From Micropterix aruncella (taxonomy: Eukaryota > Arthropoda > Insecta > Lepidoptera > Micropterigidae): a DNA stretch of 64,000 nucleotides. The DNA lies in assembly GCA_944548615.1 (NCBI GenBank), contig OX155972.1, positions 2,345,625 to 2,409,624 on the forward strand, read 5' to 3'. Below are positions 21,305 to 32,169 of this stretch, in pieces (the first letter of the stretch is position 1; the number at the start of each line of letters is the position of its first letter). The notes beneath the pieces were generated by a model. That model had not been told where the DNA came from and ran no database searches. It saw only the letters and a program-made list of their open reading frames with translations. The position numbers and the translations under genes were made by a program.

Positions 21305-22435
21305 CTCGTGGTGTCTATTCTGCCCGGTTCTCTAACACATAGAGGTAATATTGATTATGAAATTGGAACCTTATTAAAAAGGGAAAAAAACAGTTTAAAA
21401 AAAACGGTCAAGTGAAGAGACAGGAGTCCAAAGTATCGAATATTTTCAACCTCTTCGCTGGTGTCGCATGTTATTATTATTTAAGAATCAGCTGTTTATT
21501 TGTCTTTCCGCCGCGCGAAAAACCTAAGTAAAATCAGTTCAAGGGTTCATTGCTTATCTGGTAACTTTTTGCTTCCCGTCCTATATCCTTAGATTCTCTT
21601 TCATCCTCTGTATCTATAAAATGCGTAAATAACAAACAAAGGAAATTGAAGACAATATAATCTTTACTAATATGGGTCCTTACCTATGTAATTGCTGGAC
21701 TTGAATAACTTGGGTTTGAGTTGGATTTTCAAATTCAAATAAATTTAATTTTTTAAGGCTATGTTGTTTTTTAAAGAATCAGATTTGTCTTTCCGACGTT
21801 TGTTTTTGCTCAAATATTTTCGTTTGTGCAACAATAGTTAAAGCCGAAAATTTGCATTATTTTGAAATATGAGATCCTGTGCCGGTGTTTATATTAATTT
21901 CCGGATATCCCGGAAATCTTCTCGCATCCTCTAGCGATTTTTATATTAAATACAATCAATATTAAATAATTGTTATAGTATTAAATACAATAAAAAAAAC
22001 ACTCACATCTCTCAGAATGTAATTATCTCAGGTGGAAACGGCAACTTTTAACCAATTTAACTTAAACAATAAAAACAACAGTAATTGGCCAATACAAAAG
22101 CACTTTCATTCACGACATAAACAAAAAAAACAACAAAGTGACAGCTGTCAGGCGACATTCGACATTCAAAATTGGACTGTTTGAAACGCGCGCGCGCCGC
22201 GCATGCCCAGATGAACACTAACAGAATGGATTTTGAATGAGAGAGAATAGTAGAATGACTGGACGGCGCGATAGCGAGGTGGTAACCGACTGAAATGATC
22301 GTATTGGGGTGCTGTTGTCACGCACCGTAGACAATCGTACTTTGACAAAAGGTTTCATATTCCCCTTTCACGGCCCACCAATCGAGGACGGAAAGTCTTT
22401 TGAATGTGCAATATTTTTTTTCGATATGAAGATAG
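21305..22435. other. Unassigned
   Basis: AT-rich, with a short CG-rich alternating run near 22178-22200. Frames are short and unrecognisable. Confidence 0.3.
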
Positions 22436-22439
22436 AAAT

Positions 22440-22765
22440 ATACATGTTAAGCCTCCTTGAGACGATTAAGACGATTTCAGATTGAGGTCTGTCTATGTAT
22501 CTGTCTATCTATGTGTATTTCTCCACGATAGCCTTCAAACGCTTAAACCGATTGAGCTGAAATTTAGCATGCATGTATCATTTGGTCATGGCAAGATTTA
22601 AATGAGTTGTGGCTAAAATCCGTCCACCAGGGGGCGCACTAGTCGTATTTAAATCTCGTAATATTGAATTTATAAACTTGAAATTCGGTACACATTGCGA
22701 AATTTTGGTTGGAATATCTCATATACAAGCTACACTAATAATATTTTAATTCCGCCAATTTTTTC
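22440..22765 (+). repeat. Family Z copy
   Basis: It shares GTGTATTTCTCCACGATAGC, AAACCGATTGAGCTGAAATTT, GTCCACCAGGGGGCGCACTAG and TTTTGGTTGGAATATCTC with the other family Z copies in the same order. Confidence 0.65.
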
Positions 22766-23084
22766 AATTAAATATTAATGCCTTCTGTTGGCGCTTGGCC
22801 CAACCCCGCCTTTAGTCGAGTAACTAACCGCATCAACCGGGGTGAAGCAATGAAACCCAACTGGGTTCGTCTGCCAGCTGAGAGAGGGCGCTCATTGATT
22901 TTATTTATGAATTTAATTGAACAAGATGAAATCAGTCCTTGGCTACTTGCCGGGAAACACAACCAATTTATTTTATTAATACATTTAGGTTATACAGGTA
23001 GATAAATGTCGAATGAAAAATAATTTAAGGTCAAAAAGCTATATGAATATTCCATCCCACACAAAATTTCGGATATATGGTCAA

Positions 23085-23295
23085 CCTTATATTATTGATT
23101 ATATAGCGTATTTGATTGCTCAATGTCATAATACGATTTGGCAACTATGATTTTACTGCGAAACGCAAAGTGTAGATGGCACTCACAGTTCTAAAAATAG
23201 ATAAATACTCTCTTATTATGTTCGAATTGGCTGCGTACCTGCTGTAATACTATGGCGGCGCATTTAAGATGGCGCTCTATACACGCCTATATGGT
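23085..23295 (+). repeat. Family W repeat
   Basis: GATTTGGCAACTATGATTTT, ACTGCGAAACGCA and TAGATGGCACTCACAGTTC recur at 28500-28900 (interrupted) and inverted at 30740-30835. The 28.9-kb copy also preserves TTATTATGTTC.AA and the CGCCAT...ACTGTTATT end. Confidence 0.6.
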
Positions 23296-23439
23296 ATCCT
23301 GTCTCAAAATAAAATAATAATATAATGACATACGAATTTTCAGATCATAGCTCTTATTATTGTAATATTATTTACATAATTAACTTGTCATTTTTTTATT
23401 TGGTATACAGGTTTTGAATTCCTAATAATTACTAACCTT

Positions 23440-24045
23440 TACGAACCAAGCAGTCCTTTATAAACCACTATTCATTATCAATGTTTTTTATAGATGGCCA
23501 AATAAGTTTCTATTACATTGCTGTCAGCGCCACCTGCATGTCGCCGGCGCAGAAGGGTTGCCTAAACATACTGTGGCGTTCAGCAATTTAACACTGTATT
23601 TAATCAATGGTAGTAGGGTTACCTGGGAATATTTTAAAAACACTAGTTTTTTTGTCTCTTTTAAAATCTAAATAAGGACAATTATTCCTTTTCTGCAGTT
23701 ATCGTCTTGTAATTAATCCGCTCAAATATATCTTACTAAATCAACTACTATCTGTATACTATACTATACAGGGCATTCTATCTTTTTGTATGATTTCTGC
23801 GATGAAATCTGCCTATAGAAAAAGCGATAGATGGTACTCATTATTTAATGTTATCATTGGTTAAATTATTGGGTTTTTATAATCAATCAGTCCTTTACAA
23901 AAAAAGACGTTCATTATCATAGATGGCCAAATAAATGTTATTATAGATGGCCAAATAAATTACTATCAGTTACGCTGGACAATGATATCAGCTCCTCCTG
24001 CATTTCGCCGTTCAGAAGAGTTGCCAAATCATACTGAGTTGTGTC
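23440..24045 (+). repeat. Direct repeat pair
   Basis: Two related segments (about 23440-23590 and 23880-24045) share AGTCCTTTA, CATTATCA, ATAGATGGCCAAATAA, TGCAT.TCGCCG and AGAAG.GTTGCC. The intervening AGGGTTACCTGGGAATATTT segment (23617-23720) recurs at 28137-28255. This is probably a local duplication of a dispersed repeat. Confidence 0.5.
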
Positions 24046-24109
24046 ACAAACACGTGCTCGCTGGAGATTGGGAAAAGGGCAAATCCGCGCTATCCTTTTC
24101 CCGACTACC

Positions 24110-24680
24110 GGCAAAAAGGGAGATTTCCGCTTAGGGCGAAGCTAATGCGTGGCGTTTCTTGTGGTTTTACAGGGGTCCTTCGGGGGTACGATTTCCCCGC
24201 CAAGGATGGAGTACTAACACAGCGCATGGTCGGCGTATAAAGACCGACGCGCGCGGCGTCGGCGTGCGCGCGCGTCTCCTCGCCGGAAACCAGCATGGCC
24301 AGAGTCTTCCTCGCCTTCGGCCACGCGTGACCGCGGCCGTTCTCCTTCGCCGGGGGCTCACACAGGAGTCGAGTGCCCCGTCGCCCGCTCCAGCTGCTGC
24401 GCCCGCCCCGGGCGATAGTTGACGACCGTTTCACCGCGTGCACCCATCTTCGCTCTTCAAGCGTTCCTGCTCCGCTCTCCAGAAGCAGCCTTTCTCTGCA
24501 ATCTTCCGGCACCTCTTCAGGGACCAACTTCGAGGCAGTCAGTGCCCGACCCCGCAGAACGTTCATCGTATCGGCTAAGCCACGGGATCTCCCCGATAAT
24601 CAACTTTTGCTATCCGTCCTCGGAACCCTTTTCCCATAAGTTGAACTCGAGAAATATGCCCTCGACCTGAGGCTCTTGCT
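24110..24680. other. GC-rich island
   Basis: A sharply bounded 570-bp block is far richer in G+C and CpG than its surroundings. Several overlapping frames exist on both strands (the longest is minus 24105-24566, 153 codons) but none resembles a known family. Candidates are a host CpG-rich exon or promoter, or the GC-rich 5' end of an R1-type LINE. I cannot decide between them. Confidence 0.4.
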
Positions 24681-24967
24681 CTTTCTTTTTATTTTTCTCT
24701 TCAAATTGTTATTAATTTTAAATTGATTATATTTTAAAATTATTATATTCATTGAATTAAATCTCTAAAGATTGGATAAATTGTCTAGGCGCTTTATCGC
24801 CAAATATATCCGTCGGTCGGTCGACGATGTGGTAATTAAAGATTTATTTTATAATTACATTTCTTTTATTATTATCATGTCATCTAAACCCACAAAGTGA
24901 CAGTTGATCAAACTAATACCCTATATAATCAATGCTTTCACCCTGACTGTACTTTTACTATTTTTAT

Positions 24968-24981
24968 AAGTATTTTACTTA
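24968..24981. repeat. Target site duplication, left
   Basis: AAGTATTTTACTTA, identical to 28044-28057. It directly borders the (ATT)n tail of the RTE element. Confidence 0.85.
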
Positions 24982-25132
24982 TAATAATAATAATAATAAT
25001 AATAAAAAATAATAATAAAAGCCTTTATTCGCTGACCGTATTATACAATTTTGCCTTATGTGGTAAAACAATATATTTTAATAATTTTTTTTTTAAATCT
25101 AATTTTTAAATAAGGTATCATAATATTATTCT

Positions 25133-25858
25133 TCAGCAGCCAGTGTTTTGGTCAGGTTGTCCTTCGACATAGGCCTCCCCCATTTTCTTCCATTCATCTC
25201 TGTCCCAAGCCAATCTTCTCCATCCTTTCGGTAAGTCATCTTCCCATCTTTTAATTTGACGTCCTTTTTGTCTTTTCCCATTTCTAGGATACCATTCCAT
25301 TACGTCCTTCGTCCATTTTTCTTTGTTGGTTCTCATGATGTGACCAGTCCAGTTCCATTTTAGTTTTCTAATTTTGTTTAAAACATCGTTCACCTTTGTT
25401 GTTTTCCTTATTTTTGAGGTCGTCCACCTGTCCTGTAGCCTTATGTTTAGCATGCTTCGCTCCATGTTTCGTTGGCATACTATAAGTTTATGGTTGTTTT
25501 TGTTCGTGGCAGGCCAAGTTTGACACCCGTAAGTAAGACATGGGAGAATGCATGTATTATAAAGTTTACTTTTTATTGACATTGGTATCGTTTCATTTTT
25601 AACTATCTCTTTTAGTGACCAGTACCGTTTCCAAGTGTTGCTTATTCTTCTATCGATTTCTTTTGAGTATTGGTCTTTTATAGATATTATCTGTCCTAAA
25701 TATATATATTCATCTACATATTCGATAATTTCTTGTCCTATTTCTATGTCTTCCTTTAATGCATTCGTCATTACTTTGGTCTTCGTTGGATTCATGGATA
25801 GACCTGCTTTTCTGCTTTCGTAATCTAGTTGTTGTAACATAGTTTGTAATATGTAACA
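25133..25858 (-). CDS. RTE reverse transcriptase, C-terminal part
   Basis: From LQTMLQQLDYESRKAGLSMN onward the minus strand encodes the post-catalytic RT region and C-terminus of an RTE. INPTKTK-type motif (NPTKTKVM), YIYLGQIISIKDQY, then LTYGCQTWPATN, WTGHIMR, GRQIKRWEDDL and WRRLAWDRDEWKKMGEAYVE-GQPDQ at the end are hallmark RTE C-terminal motifs. It is open to the stop at the 25133 end. The frame upstream of 25858 runs into the inverted half, so the first 70 or so residues of the open frame are not RT. This part joins in sequence with the end of 25920-28046; together they form one protein interrupted by the inversion. Confidence 0.9.
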   Translation of the reverse strand, partial: CYILQTMLQQLDYESRKAGLSMNPTKTKVMTNALKEDIEIGQEIIEYVDEYIYLGQIISIKDQYSKEIDRRISNTWKRYWSLKEIVKNETIPMSIKSKLYNTCILPCLTYGCQTWPATNKNNHKLIVCQRNMERSMLNIRLQDRWTTSKIRKTTKVNDVLNKIRKLKWNWTGHIMRTNKEKWTKDVMEWYPRNGKRQKGRQIKRWEDDLPKGWRRLAWDRDEWKKMGEAYVEGQPDQNTGC

Positions 25859-25919
25859 TAGACCACCATCCCCCGCACCCCCTAGAAATACACATGTACT
25901 CCGAAAAAGGGAAAATAAA

Positions 25920-27840
25920 ATGTACCTTGCAACATTAAACGTCAGAACACTAATGACAGATAACAATTTAGAAGAATTAGAAGAAGCCATAAGACTAATA
26001 AAATGGGATGTCATCGGTCTTTGCGAAATAAGAAGAATAGGAGAAGAGATAAGAGAATATAACGAATACATCTTTTACTTCTATGGTGAAAAACAAGGTA
26101 TATATGGAATGGGATTCTTAATAAAAAAGTATCTGAAGGATAAAATCAAAAGTTTCCAAGGAATATGTGACAGAATTTCGGTGCTCAATATACAGCTACC
26201 AGAATTTAAACAACCATCGTTGATTATCCAAGTACATGCACCCATAGAACAGGATACAAAAGTAGCGAAAGATAAATTTTACAAAGATCTGACAGATTTG
26301 ATGCAAACGAAGAACAGAAATATAATTCTGATGGGAGATTTTAACGCCAAAGTGGGCAGCAAATCTAACAAAGACGAATTTGTCTTAGGATATCACAGTA
26401 GTGGCGACAGAAATGACAATGGACACAGACTTATAGATTTTTGCTTTGCAAATAATCTCAAAATAATGAATAGTTTCTTCAAAAAAGGAAAGTCAAGAAA
26501 GTGGACATGGATGTCTCCAAATGGTAGAGATAGAAATGAAATCGATTTTATTCTTGCAAGAGAAAAACAGATCTTCAGTAACGTCGATGTAGTGAACAAG
26601 CTAAATTTTAATACAGATCATAGAATGGTAAGAGGTGTTATACAGCACAAAAATAGAAAATCAAGAAAACATATTATCCCCTCAACCAGAAACATAACAA
26701 TAACATCGCCTATACCACAAGATGTACTAAATGATTTAGAAAATACATTATATGAAACTGAAGAACACAAAACAATACAAGAAAAGTACGATTTTCTGGA
26801 GAAAGAACTGAGAAACCTAAACAAATCAAGATCAAAAAAAGGGAAGAAAAATAAACTAGGAGAAGAAACGCTAAAGCTAATGGAAGAGAGGAACATAATG
26901 CTAGAGAGACGAAAAGATAATCGGAAAAACATTGCAAACATTAGCAAAAAAATTCAAACATCAATAAGAAAACACAGAAAAACGGAAAGACTGAATGTAC
27001 TGAGAGAACAAATAGAGAAAACAGGCGGAATAAAGAAAGGTCTAAAACAACTAAGAGAATACACTCAATGGATACCAAACATGAAGACTAATAACACGAA
27101 GAAAAATGAGAAATCGACGACAAAAAGATTATCAATAGCTAAAGTAGCGACAGAATTCTATAAAAGTTTATATACAGAGACTGACAAAACAATACCAATA
27201 GAGACGGAGAAGGATGATTACGAAGAAGAAATACCATACATATTAGAGACCGAAGTCATAAGAGCCATAAATACACAAAAAAATGGAAAAGCACCTGGAG
27301 ACGACAATATCTCAAACGAACTACTGAAAGAATCCCTAACCGTAACATCCAAAGAGGTGACACATCTATTTAATGAAATAATGGCTACTGAACAATTACC
27401 AACCCAATGGACGAAGTCCACTATTGTCCTGATACATAAAAAAGGAGACAAAAATGAAATAAACAATTACAGACCCATATGTCTAATGCCCAATCTATAT
27501 AAAGCGTTTTCTAAAATAATACTTGGCCGAATAATGAAACACCTAGAACAAAATCAGCCAAGAGAACAAGCGGGATTTCGCGCCGATTATTCTACAATCG
27601 ATCATATACATGTTGTGAAACAAGTCATCGAAAAACTTAACGAATACGGTCAACGCTACTACATGGCATTCGTCGATTACAATAAAGCTTTTGATTCTTT
27701 GAATCATAACTATATCTGGAAAACGCTGAAAAACCAGGGCGTAGAAAGTAAATACATAAGAATAATAAAAGAAATCTATAAAAATACCACAGCAACGGTC
27801 CGACTGGAACAACAAGGAGAAGAGTTTAGTAGGTATACAG
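25920..27840 (+). CDS. RTE endonuclease plus reverse transcriptase, N-terminal part
   Basis: The ORF opens at ATG with an APE-type endonuclease: LNVRTL at residues 6-11, catalytic Glu in LCEIRR (36), GDFNAKVG from about 139, and DHRM at 233-236. A basic linker follows. RT motifs are GKAPGDDN at 456-463, NNYRPICLM from 515, and AFVDYNKAFDSL with the first catalytic Asp at about 586. The ATG sits close to the element's 5' end, so this looks like the true start. Near 27835 a small indel shifts the frame, and the last 34 codons of the open frame are out of register. No other stop interrupts 640 codons, so the copy is young. Confidence 0.92.
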
Positions 27841-28046
27841 AAAGGCGTCAGGCAAGGCGATCCACTTTCTCCAAAACTTTTTACGGCAGTGTTAGAAAAC
27901 ATATTCAGAAATATAAACTGGGAAGATTTTGGAATAAACATTAACGGATTAAACATAAATCACCTAAGATTCGCCGACGACATTGTGATATTCGCTGAGA
28001 GACCAGACATATTACAAACTATGTTACAACAACTAGATTACGAAAG
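27836..28046 (+). pseudogene. RTE RT catalytic segment, shifted frame
   Basis: In the frame entered after the indel, GVRQGDPLSPKLF (RT motif 4) and LRFADDIVIF (catalytic FADD at 27970-27981) are intact. The segment ends with MLQQLDYES at the inversion breakpoint, the same residues that begin the minus-strand part near 25850. Confidence 0.9.
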
Positions 28047-28057
28047 TATTTTACTTA
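28044..28057. repeat. Target site duplication, right
   Basis: AAGTATTTTACTTA, matching 24968-24981. The first three bases overlap the element's GAAAG breakpoint. Confidence 0.85.
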
Positions 28058-28136
28058 CTTTATACTAAATGGTGTAAGTGTATTTAGGTTCCTCCATTCC
28101 GCCTAGGGTTTTCCTATTCGTAACATTGTTTACTAA

Positions 28137-28560
28137 TAGGGTTACCTAGAAATATTTTTAATAGACTGGTTTTTGTGCCTCCTGTAAAATAAGATAAAGG
28201 CAATGAATCCCTTTCTGCACGTTTTCTAGATAATCCGCTCAAAGTTATCGTACGTATACAATATTATCGTATTATGAAACGCAGCGGTAATCCCGGCAGT
28301 GAGTCAAAAGCTCTCCAGCGTTAACTCCGTCCTTGTCGGTGCGAGCGCGTTGAAACGAGACAGGCGATCGTAGTGCGTGAGAGATGCGTTGTCAGAAATA
28401 TTTTACATTTTGAGGCGGATCGGTAGGTGTTGCTAGTGACGTCAGAGATTTCGCCGGAATTCGGAAGTGCCGGTGATAAGAGCGAATGCAGGCTCTGGAG
28501 AGCATTATCAAAAATTATCATTGATTATTTAGCGTATTAGGTACGTTGGTCAACGTTATA
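28137..28560 (+). repeat. Dispersed repeat
   Basis: AGGGTTACCTAGAAATATTT...TCCCTTTCTGCACGTTTTC...AATCCGCTCAAA parallels 23617-23735. The rest to 28500 is unassigned; a moderately GC-rich part (28300-28500) has no frame. Confidence 0.45.
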
Positions 28561-28905
28561 CTACAATTTGACAACTAGGATTTTACTACGAAACGCAGCG
28601 TGTAAATGCAAGGACGTATCAGTGAGGGGAAGGGAGGGGGTACACGGGGGACATGTCCCCCCGAAATTTTTTGGGTAAAAAGTTGAGAAAAATTGAAAAT
28701 CCAAGGGGGGAGGGGTAGTTGGGATGTATCCCCCCGAAATGCAGCGTATTTTCGCATGCGTTATTTTAATGAATGTCTCTAACCGAAACTGAAGTCTGGA
28801 TACGTGCCTGTGACTCATAGTTCCAAAATTTGATTAATCTTCATTATTATGTTCAATGTTGCCACTTCGTGGTATAAACAGTATAGCCTCATCTGCAAGT
28901 GCTCC
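28500..28905 (+). repeat. Family W, interrupted by a MITE
   Basis: AATTTGACAACTAGGATTTT, ACTACGAAACGCAGCGTGTA at 28565-28605 resumes after the MITE as GACTCATAGTTCCAAAA (28812). The undisturbed arrangement is seen at 23130-23200. Confidence 0.65.
28609..28810. mobile_element. GTATCCAG MITE
   Basis: The left end is CAAGGACGTATCAG; the right end, inverted, is CAGGCACGTATCCAG. The interior carries GGGGGACATGTCCCCCCGAA, itself palindromic, and AAGTTGAGAAAAATTGAAAA. It sits cleanly inside family W. Two further units lie at 14812-15770. No transposase. Confidence 0.7.
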
Positions 28906-28919
28906 GCCATACTGTTATT

Positions 28920-29600
28920 TTATTTTTTATTTTTTTTATTTTATTTATTTAGGTAAGTAACAGCATGAACTTATAATTAGATACATAATTCTTTAACAAA
29001 ACATGTTCTTATGCCGATTATAACTTACGCCGTTCGAAATTATTTGAAAAATATTTTACAAACTTTAACAAATATTACAAATATTTAACAAATATTTATT
29101 AATCAAATGACCGCAAAAGTTGTAGAGTTAACCGCAAACATATAAACTTATACAATATAAGTTCAAAATAAGTAAATGGGAATACATATATAAGTTATAT
29201 TATATTTACACATACATATTACAAATCAATAATTACTGGCTTCAAGGGCGATTCGTACTGCCAATTTGAAGATAATTTTGTTTCTACTAGAAAAGTCAAG
29301 TCCTGTGAATTTATCATTATACGTACGTGGCAATCAGTTAAGCATTGAATTGCGCGTGTAATTAGAATGTCGTTTCGGGGGTCGAATAACTGTATAGATC
29401 GGGTTTTACGTTGCGGCACCTTCAGAGCGATGCTCGAAACTATGTATGGGCTTTCCAGCGTCCCATTGACGATGTCATGTAGCGCAGTCATATCCGCAGA
29501 GTCCGCCGGTCCTCAAGCGACAGCATATTAAAATGCTGTAGCCTATCACGGTTATACCCACAGAGGTGTAGAACAGAGAACGGAAGTGCGAAGTCAGGCT
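28920..29600 (-). mobile_element. LINE 3' fragment with RT C-terminus
   Basis: The minus strand encodes LQHFNMLSLEDR, then MTALHDIVNGTLESPYIVSS and IALKVPQRKTRSIQLFDPRN, the C-terminal domain of a CR1/Jockey-group RT (coding about 29219-29560). A frameshift lies near 29500. The 3' UTR ends in AATAAATAAAATAAAAAAAA (28922-28955). A related plus-strand copy is at 30880-32165. Confidence 0.75.
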
Positions 29601-29605
29601 GTGAG

Positions 29606-29849
29606 TGAATGCGTTCACCGAATAGAAAGAGACATCAGCATATAGTACCCCCTCCATCCTTGTCTAGTTACCAATGCGCGTTTATCCATAGCATAGCAGA
29701 CTTATGGCGTCGAAGCGTTGCCATGGTGATATATAAGCTTTGCCATAGTGATATATTATATGTACGTGGGTCCGTGCATGCGCGACTAGACAAGGATGGA
29801 GGGGGTACACTATATGCTGCTGTCTCTTTCTATTCGGCTGACGCATTTT
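29606..29849. mobile_element. Foldback MITE
   Basis: The arms run about 75 bp: AATGCGTTCACCGAATAGAA...CCCCCTCCATCCTTGTCTAG on the left and its near complement on the right (29775-29849). About 95 bp separate them. No protein. It abuts the 5' end of the LINE fragment. Confidence 0.8.
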
Positions 29850-29869
29850 CTGGCTGGTCACGAGGTTTA

Positions 29870-30690
29870 GTTTTTTTTAGTTTTTTTTTAAATTTTTATT
29901 CAGAGAACAAATACATTTTTATTAATATTTAAATCTCGCCAAACTGGTATACAGTTTGTTGGCGAGACAAACTCTTATTTTTCTAGTCTTACACTTCTAA
30001 TTTTGTGATACAAAAAGACATTAATAGTATAAAAAACAATGCACAGCAGTATTACTACTGGTCTTACTACAGGCTTAAATTAGGCCAGTATTACTACAAG
30101 CTTAAATTATAGAAACGTATAACAAATTTACTTATGACCACTAATTTCACTATAAACGTCCAACAGGTAGCTTTTTAATTTCTTTTTAAAGATCTGTTTG
30201 CTCACGCTTACACAGTCTTCTTCAGATACAATAGTATTAAAGATTCATGGAATGAGGTACTTTAACGTCCTTTCACCATAGTAGTTGTTCGCTCTTGGTT
30301 CTTCAAATCTTTTACGGACTTTTTCTCTAACATTCCTATTGTACTGTATTGGTGTTTTAAATTCTGAATTTCTAAAATGCTACATTGTTAGTAAGTATGT
30401 AATTTTTTCATGTATAGGTAATATATCGCAACGCTTAAACAACAAGTTATAGTTCTTTTTACATTGTGTTAAAACGTTTTTATTTACTAAAAGTTTTATT
30501 ATTCTACGTTGCAAATTAAATATTTTTTCTATGTATGTGCGGAAAGTACGACCAAATGAAGTGAGAGTATAGCTCAGTACTGCATCAGCGAGGACATGAT
30601 ATACTAAGCGTAATGTTGGTTTATCTACAAGATACTGAAGGTGATTGAACTTATATAGCATCCATTTCAATTTATTACTTATATACTAGT
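29870..30690 (-). pseudogene. LINE RT C-terminal fragment and 3' UTR
   Basis: The minus frame 30380-30670 contains LRLVYHVLADAVLSYTLTSF then NLQRRIIKLLVNKN. Coding-like sequence continues past a stop as IFNTIVSEEDC and IFKKKLKSYLLDVY (about 30130-30270). The 3' UTR ends in AATAAAAATTTAAAAAAAAA (29880-29900). The UTR holds an inverted repeat, GTCTCGCCAACAAACTGTAT / ATACCAGTTTGGCGAGA (29937-29970). This is a different family from its neighbours. Confidence 0.7.
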
Positions 30691-30739
30691 TACTTATATG
30701 TCTGTGGTTATTCCTCGAAAGCCGCCTTATTTACAATAA

Positions 30740-30840
30740 TAATGAAGATAAATCAATTGTTTGAACTGTGAGTGCCATCTACACGCTGCGTTTCGTAGTA
30801 TAATCCTAGCTGCTGAATTGTAGCTGCCGAATTGTAATGG
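30740..30840 (-). repeat. Family W fragment, inverted
   Basis: AACTGTGAGTGCCATCTACA and CGCTGCGTTTCGTAGTATAA are the complement of the family W core at 23150-23200. Confidence 0.6.
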
Positions 30841-30879
30841 CGGATAGAGATCTCTCCCTCCGGCTCCCCTCCCGCAAGT

Positions 30880-31396
30880 ATCTCCGCAATATAGCGTGTG
30901 GTCTCCACAACATAGCGTGCACAAAGCCCAACTGGAGGGGATTCAAAGACGTTTCGTCAAGTGCATAGCCCGACGCGAACATCTCGCATTTGACTCTTAC
31001 TGTGATAGGCTACTGCACTTTAATATGCTGTCGCTTGAGGACCAGCTAACTGCTGCGGATATGACTGCGCTACATGACATCGTCAATGGGACGCGGGATA
31101 GCCCATACCTAGTTTCGAGCATCGCTCTGAAGGTGCCGCGACGTGAGACGACATTCTGACTACATGCGCAATTCAATGCTTAACCGATTGCCACGTACGT
31201 ATAAGCATCAATTCACAAGGCTTGACATTTATAGTAGAAACACAATTAGTTACAAATCGGCAGTGCGATCCGCCTTTGAAACAGCGGCGACAACTGCAAG
31301 TAATTATTGATTTGTAATATGTAGGTATGTATAAATATAATACAATTTATATATGTATTCCCATTTACATGTTTTAATTTATGTTGTATAAGTATG
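30880..31396 (+). pseudogene. LINE RT C-terminal fragment
   Basis: SPQHSVHKAQLEGIQRRFVK, CDRLLHFNMLSLEDQLTAAD and MTALHDIVNGTRDSPYLVSS match the inverted copy at 28920-29600 nearly residue for residue. The open frame ends at 31159; similarity continues in shifted frames. The 3' UTR starts about 31310 and is interrupted at 31396 by another element. Confidence 0.8.
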
Positions 31397-31770
31397 TTGT
31401 ATAAAAAAATCGAAATTTAAATTCTAAGTGTCAACATGTATTTTGAAATTTTCTCAACAATAAATAATAATTAAATAATAAATTTAGTGAATATAGTGTA
31501 ATTCGGCGGTTAGGTAACCCGACCAGGTTGCCACAAGCCTAGGAAATGGAAATATTTTCCTGAAAGTGTGGAGCTCGCCAAGACGTATGGCCGACGTGGT
31601 GGGTATCGGGCTAAACTCCAATCATGATGAACAGTACAACCTTATGACATCAAGGAGACAGCTGGACATGTCTGGATGAAGGAAACGGACAACCGATCCG
31701 GATGGAGAGTGATTGGAGAGGCGTATCCCCAATGGTGGGCGAATGCGCGCTGATGATGAAGAAGAAGAAG
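31397..31770 (+). mobile_element. RTE-like 3' fragment nested in LINE
   Basis: The plus strand encodes TAGHVWMKETDNRSGWRVIG and EAYPQWWANAR followed by a stop (about 31650-31755), the closing motif of RTE-type ORFs. The tail is (GATGAA)(GAA)n. The 7-bp AAGTATG at 31390-31396 and 31771-31777 is a likely target duplication. It is inserted in the 3' UTR of the surrounding LINE, which continues at 31778. Confidence 0.7.
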
Positions 31771-31777
31771 AAGTATG

Positions 31778-32165
31778 ATTTATATATGTCTGCGGTTAAC
31801 TCTACAACTTTTGCGGTCATTTGACATTTTTTAGTTGGTGGGGATGAGTCCTTGCCGCGTGGACTTGGACGATGAGTTCTCCCGGCAAAGCTACATTGGC
31901 CATCTACAAATGCGTCGGGAGAACTGTCGTTTTATTCCGCGCGTTATAGATCCGTTTTCTCTCAACCATTGATTTTATACACTATAAAATCAATGTCTCA
32001 ACTAATAAATATTTACGGATGTATTTTTTGTTTCATAATTTAGTTTGTAAAGTATTTTTCAACTAATTTCGAACGGCGTAAGTTATTAATTATTAATTAT
32101 TATTAATAATGTATCTAATTATGAGTTCACTTACCTAAATAAAAAAAAAAATAAAAAAAAATAAA
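31778..32165 (+). mobile_element. LINE 3' UTR, continued, with insertion
   Basis: TTTATATATGTCTGCGGTTA through TTTGCGGTCATTTGA matches 29105-29140 inverted. An extra segment of about 175 bp follows, with inverted pair AGTTCTCCCG/CGGGAGAACT (31878-31925) and the palindrome at 31967-31999. Then ATTTCGAACGGCGTAAGTTA and an AAATAAAAAAAAAAATAAAA tail match the end of the 28.9-kb copy. Confidence 0.65.
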
Positions 32166-32169
32166 TCTC

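Larger units (their letters stand above)
24982..28046 (-). mobile_element. RTE retrotransposon with 5' inversion (twin priming)
   Basis: Two opposed parts of one RTE lie between 14-bp direct repeats. On the minus strand the order is: the 5' portion inverted (28046 back to about 25862), then the 3' portion in sense (about 25858 to 24982) with an (ATT)n tail. A stretch of about 38 bp (ATATTACAAACTATGTTACA...) is shared by the outer end of the inverted part and the start of the sense part. The sum is about 3.0 kb, near full length for RTE. The breakpoint ends in GAAAG, which overlaps the AAG of the target, giving microhomology. Confidence 0.9.

Noticed and set aside
24105..24566. 153-codon minus frame in the GC island as a gene
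   Set aside because: High GC lowers stop frequency on all frames here; competing frames overlap on both strands and no family is recognisable.
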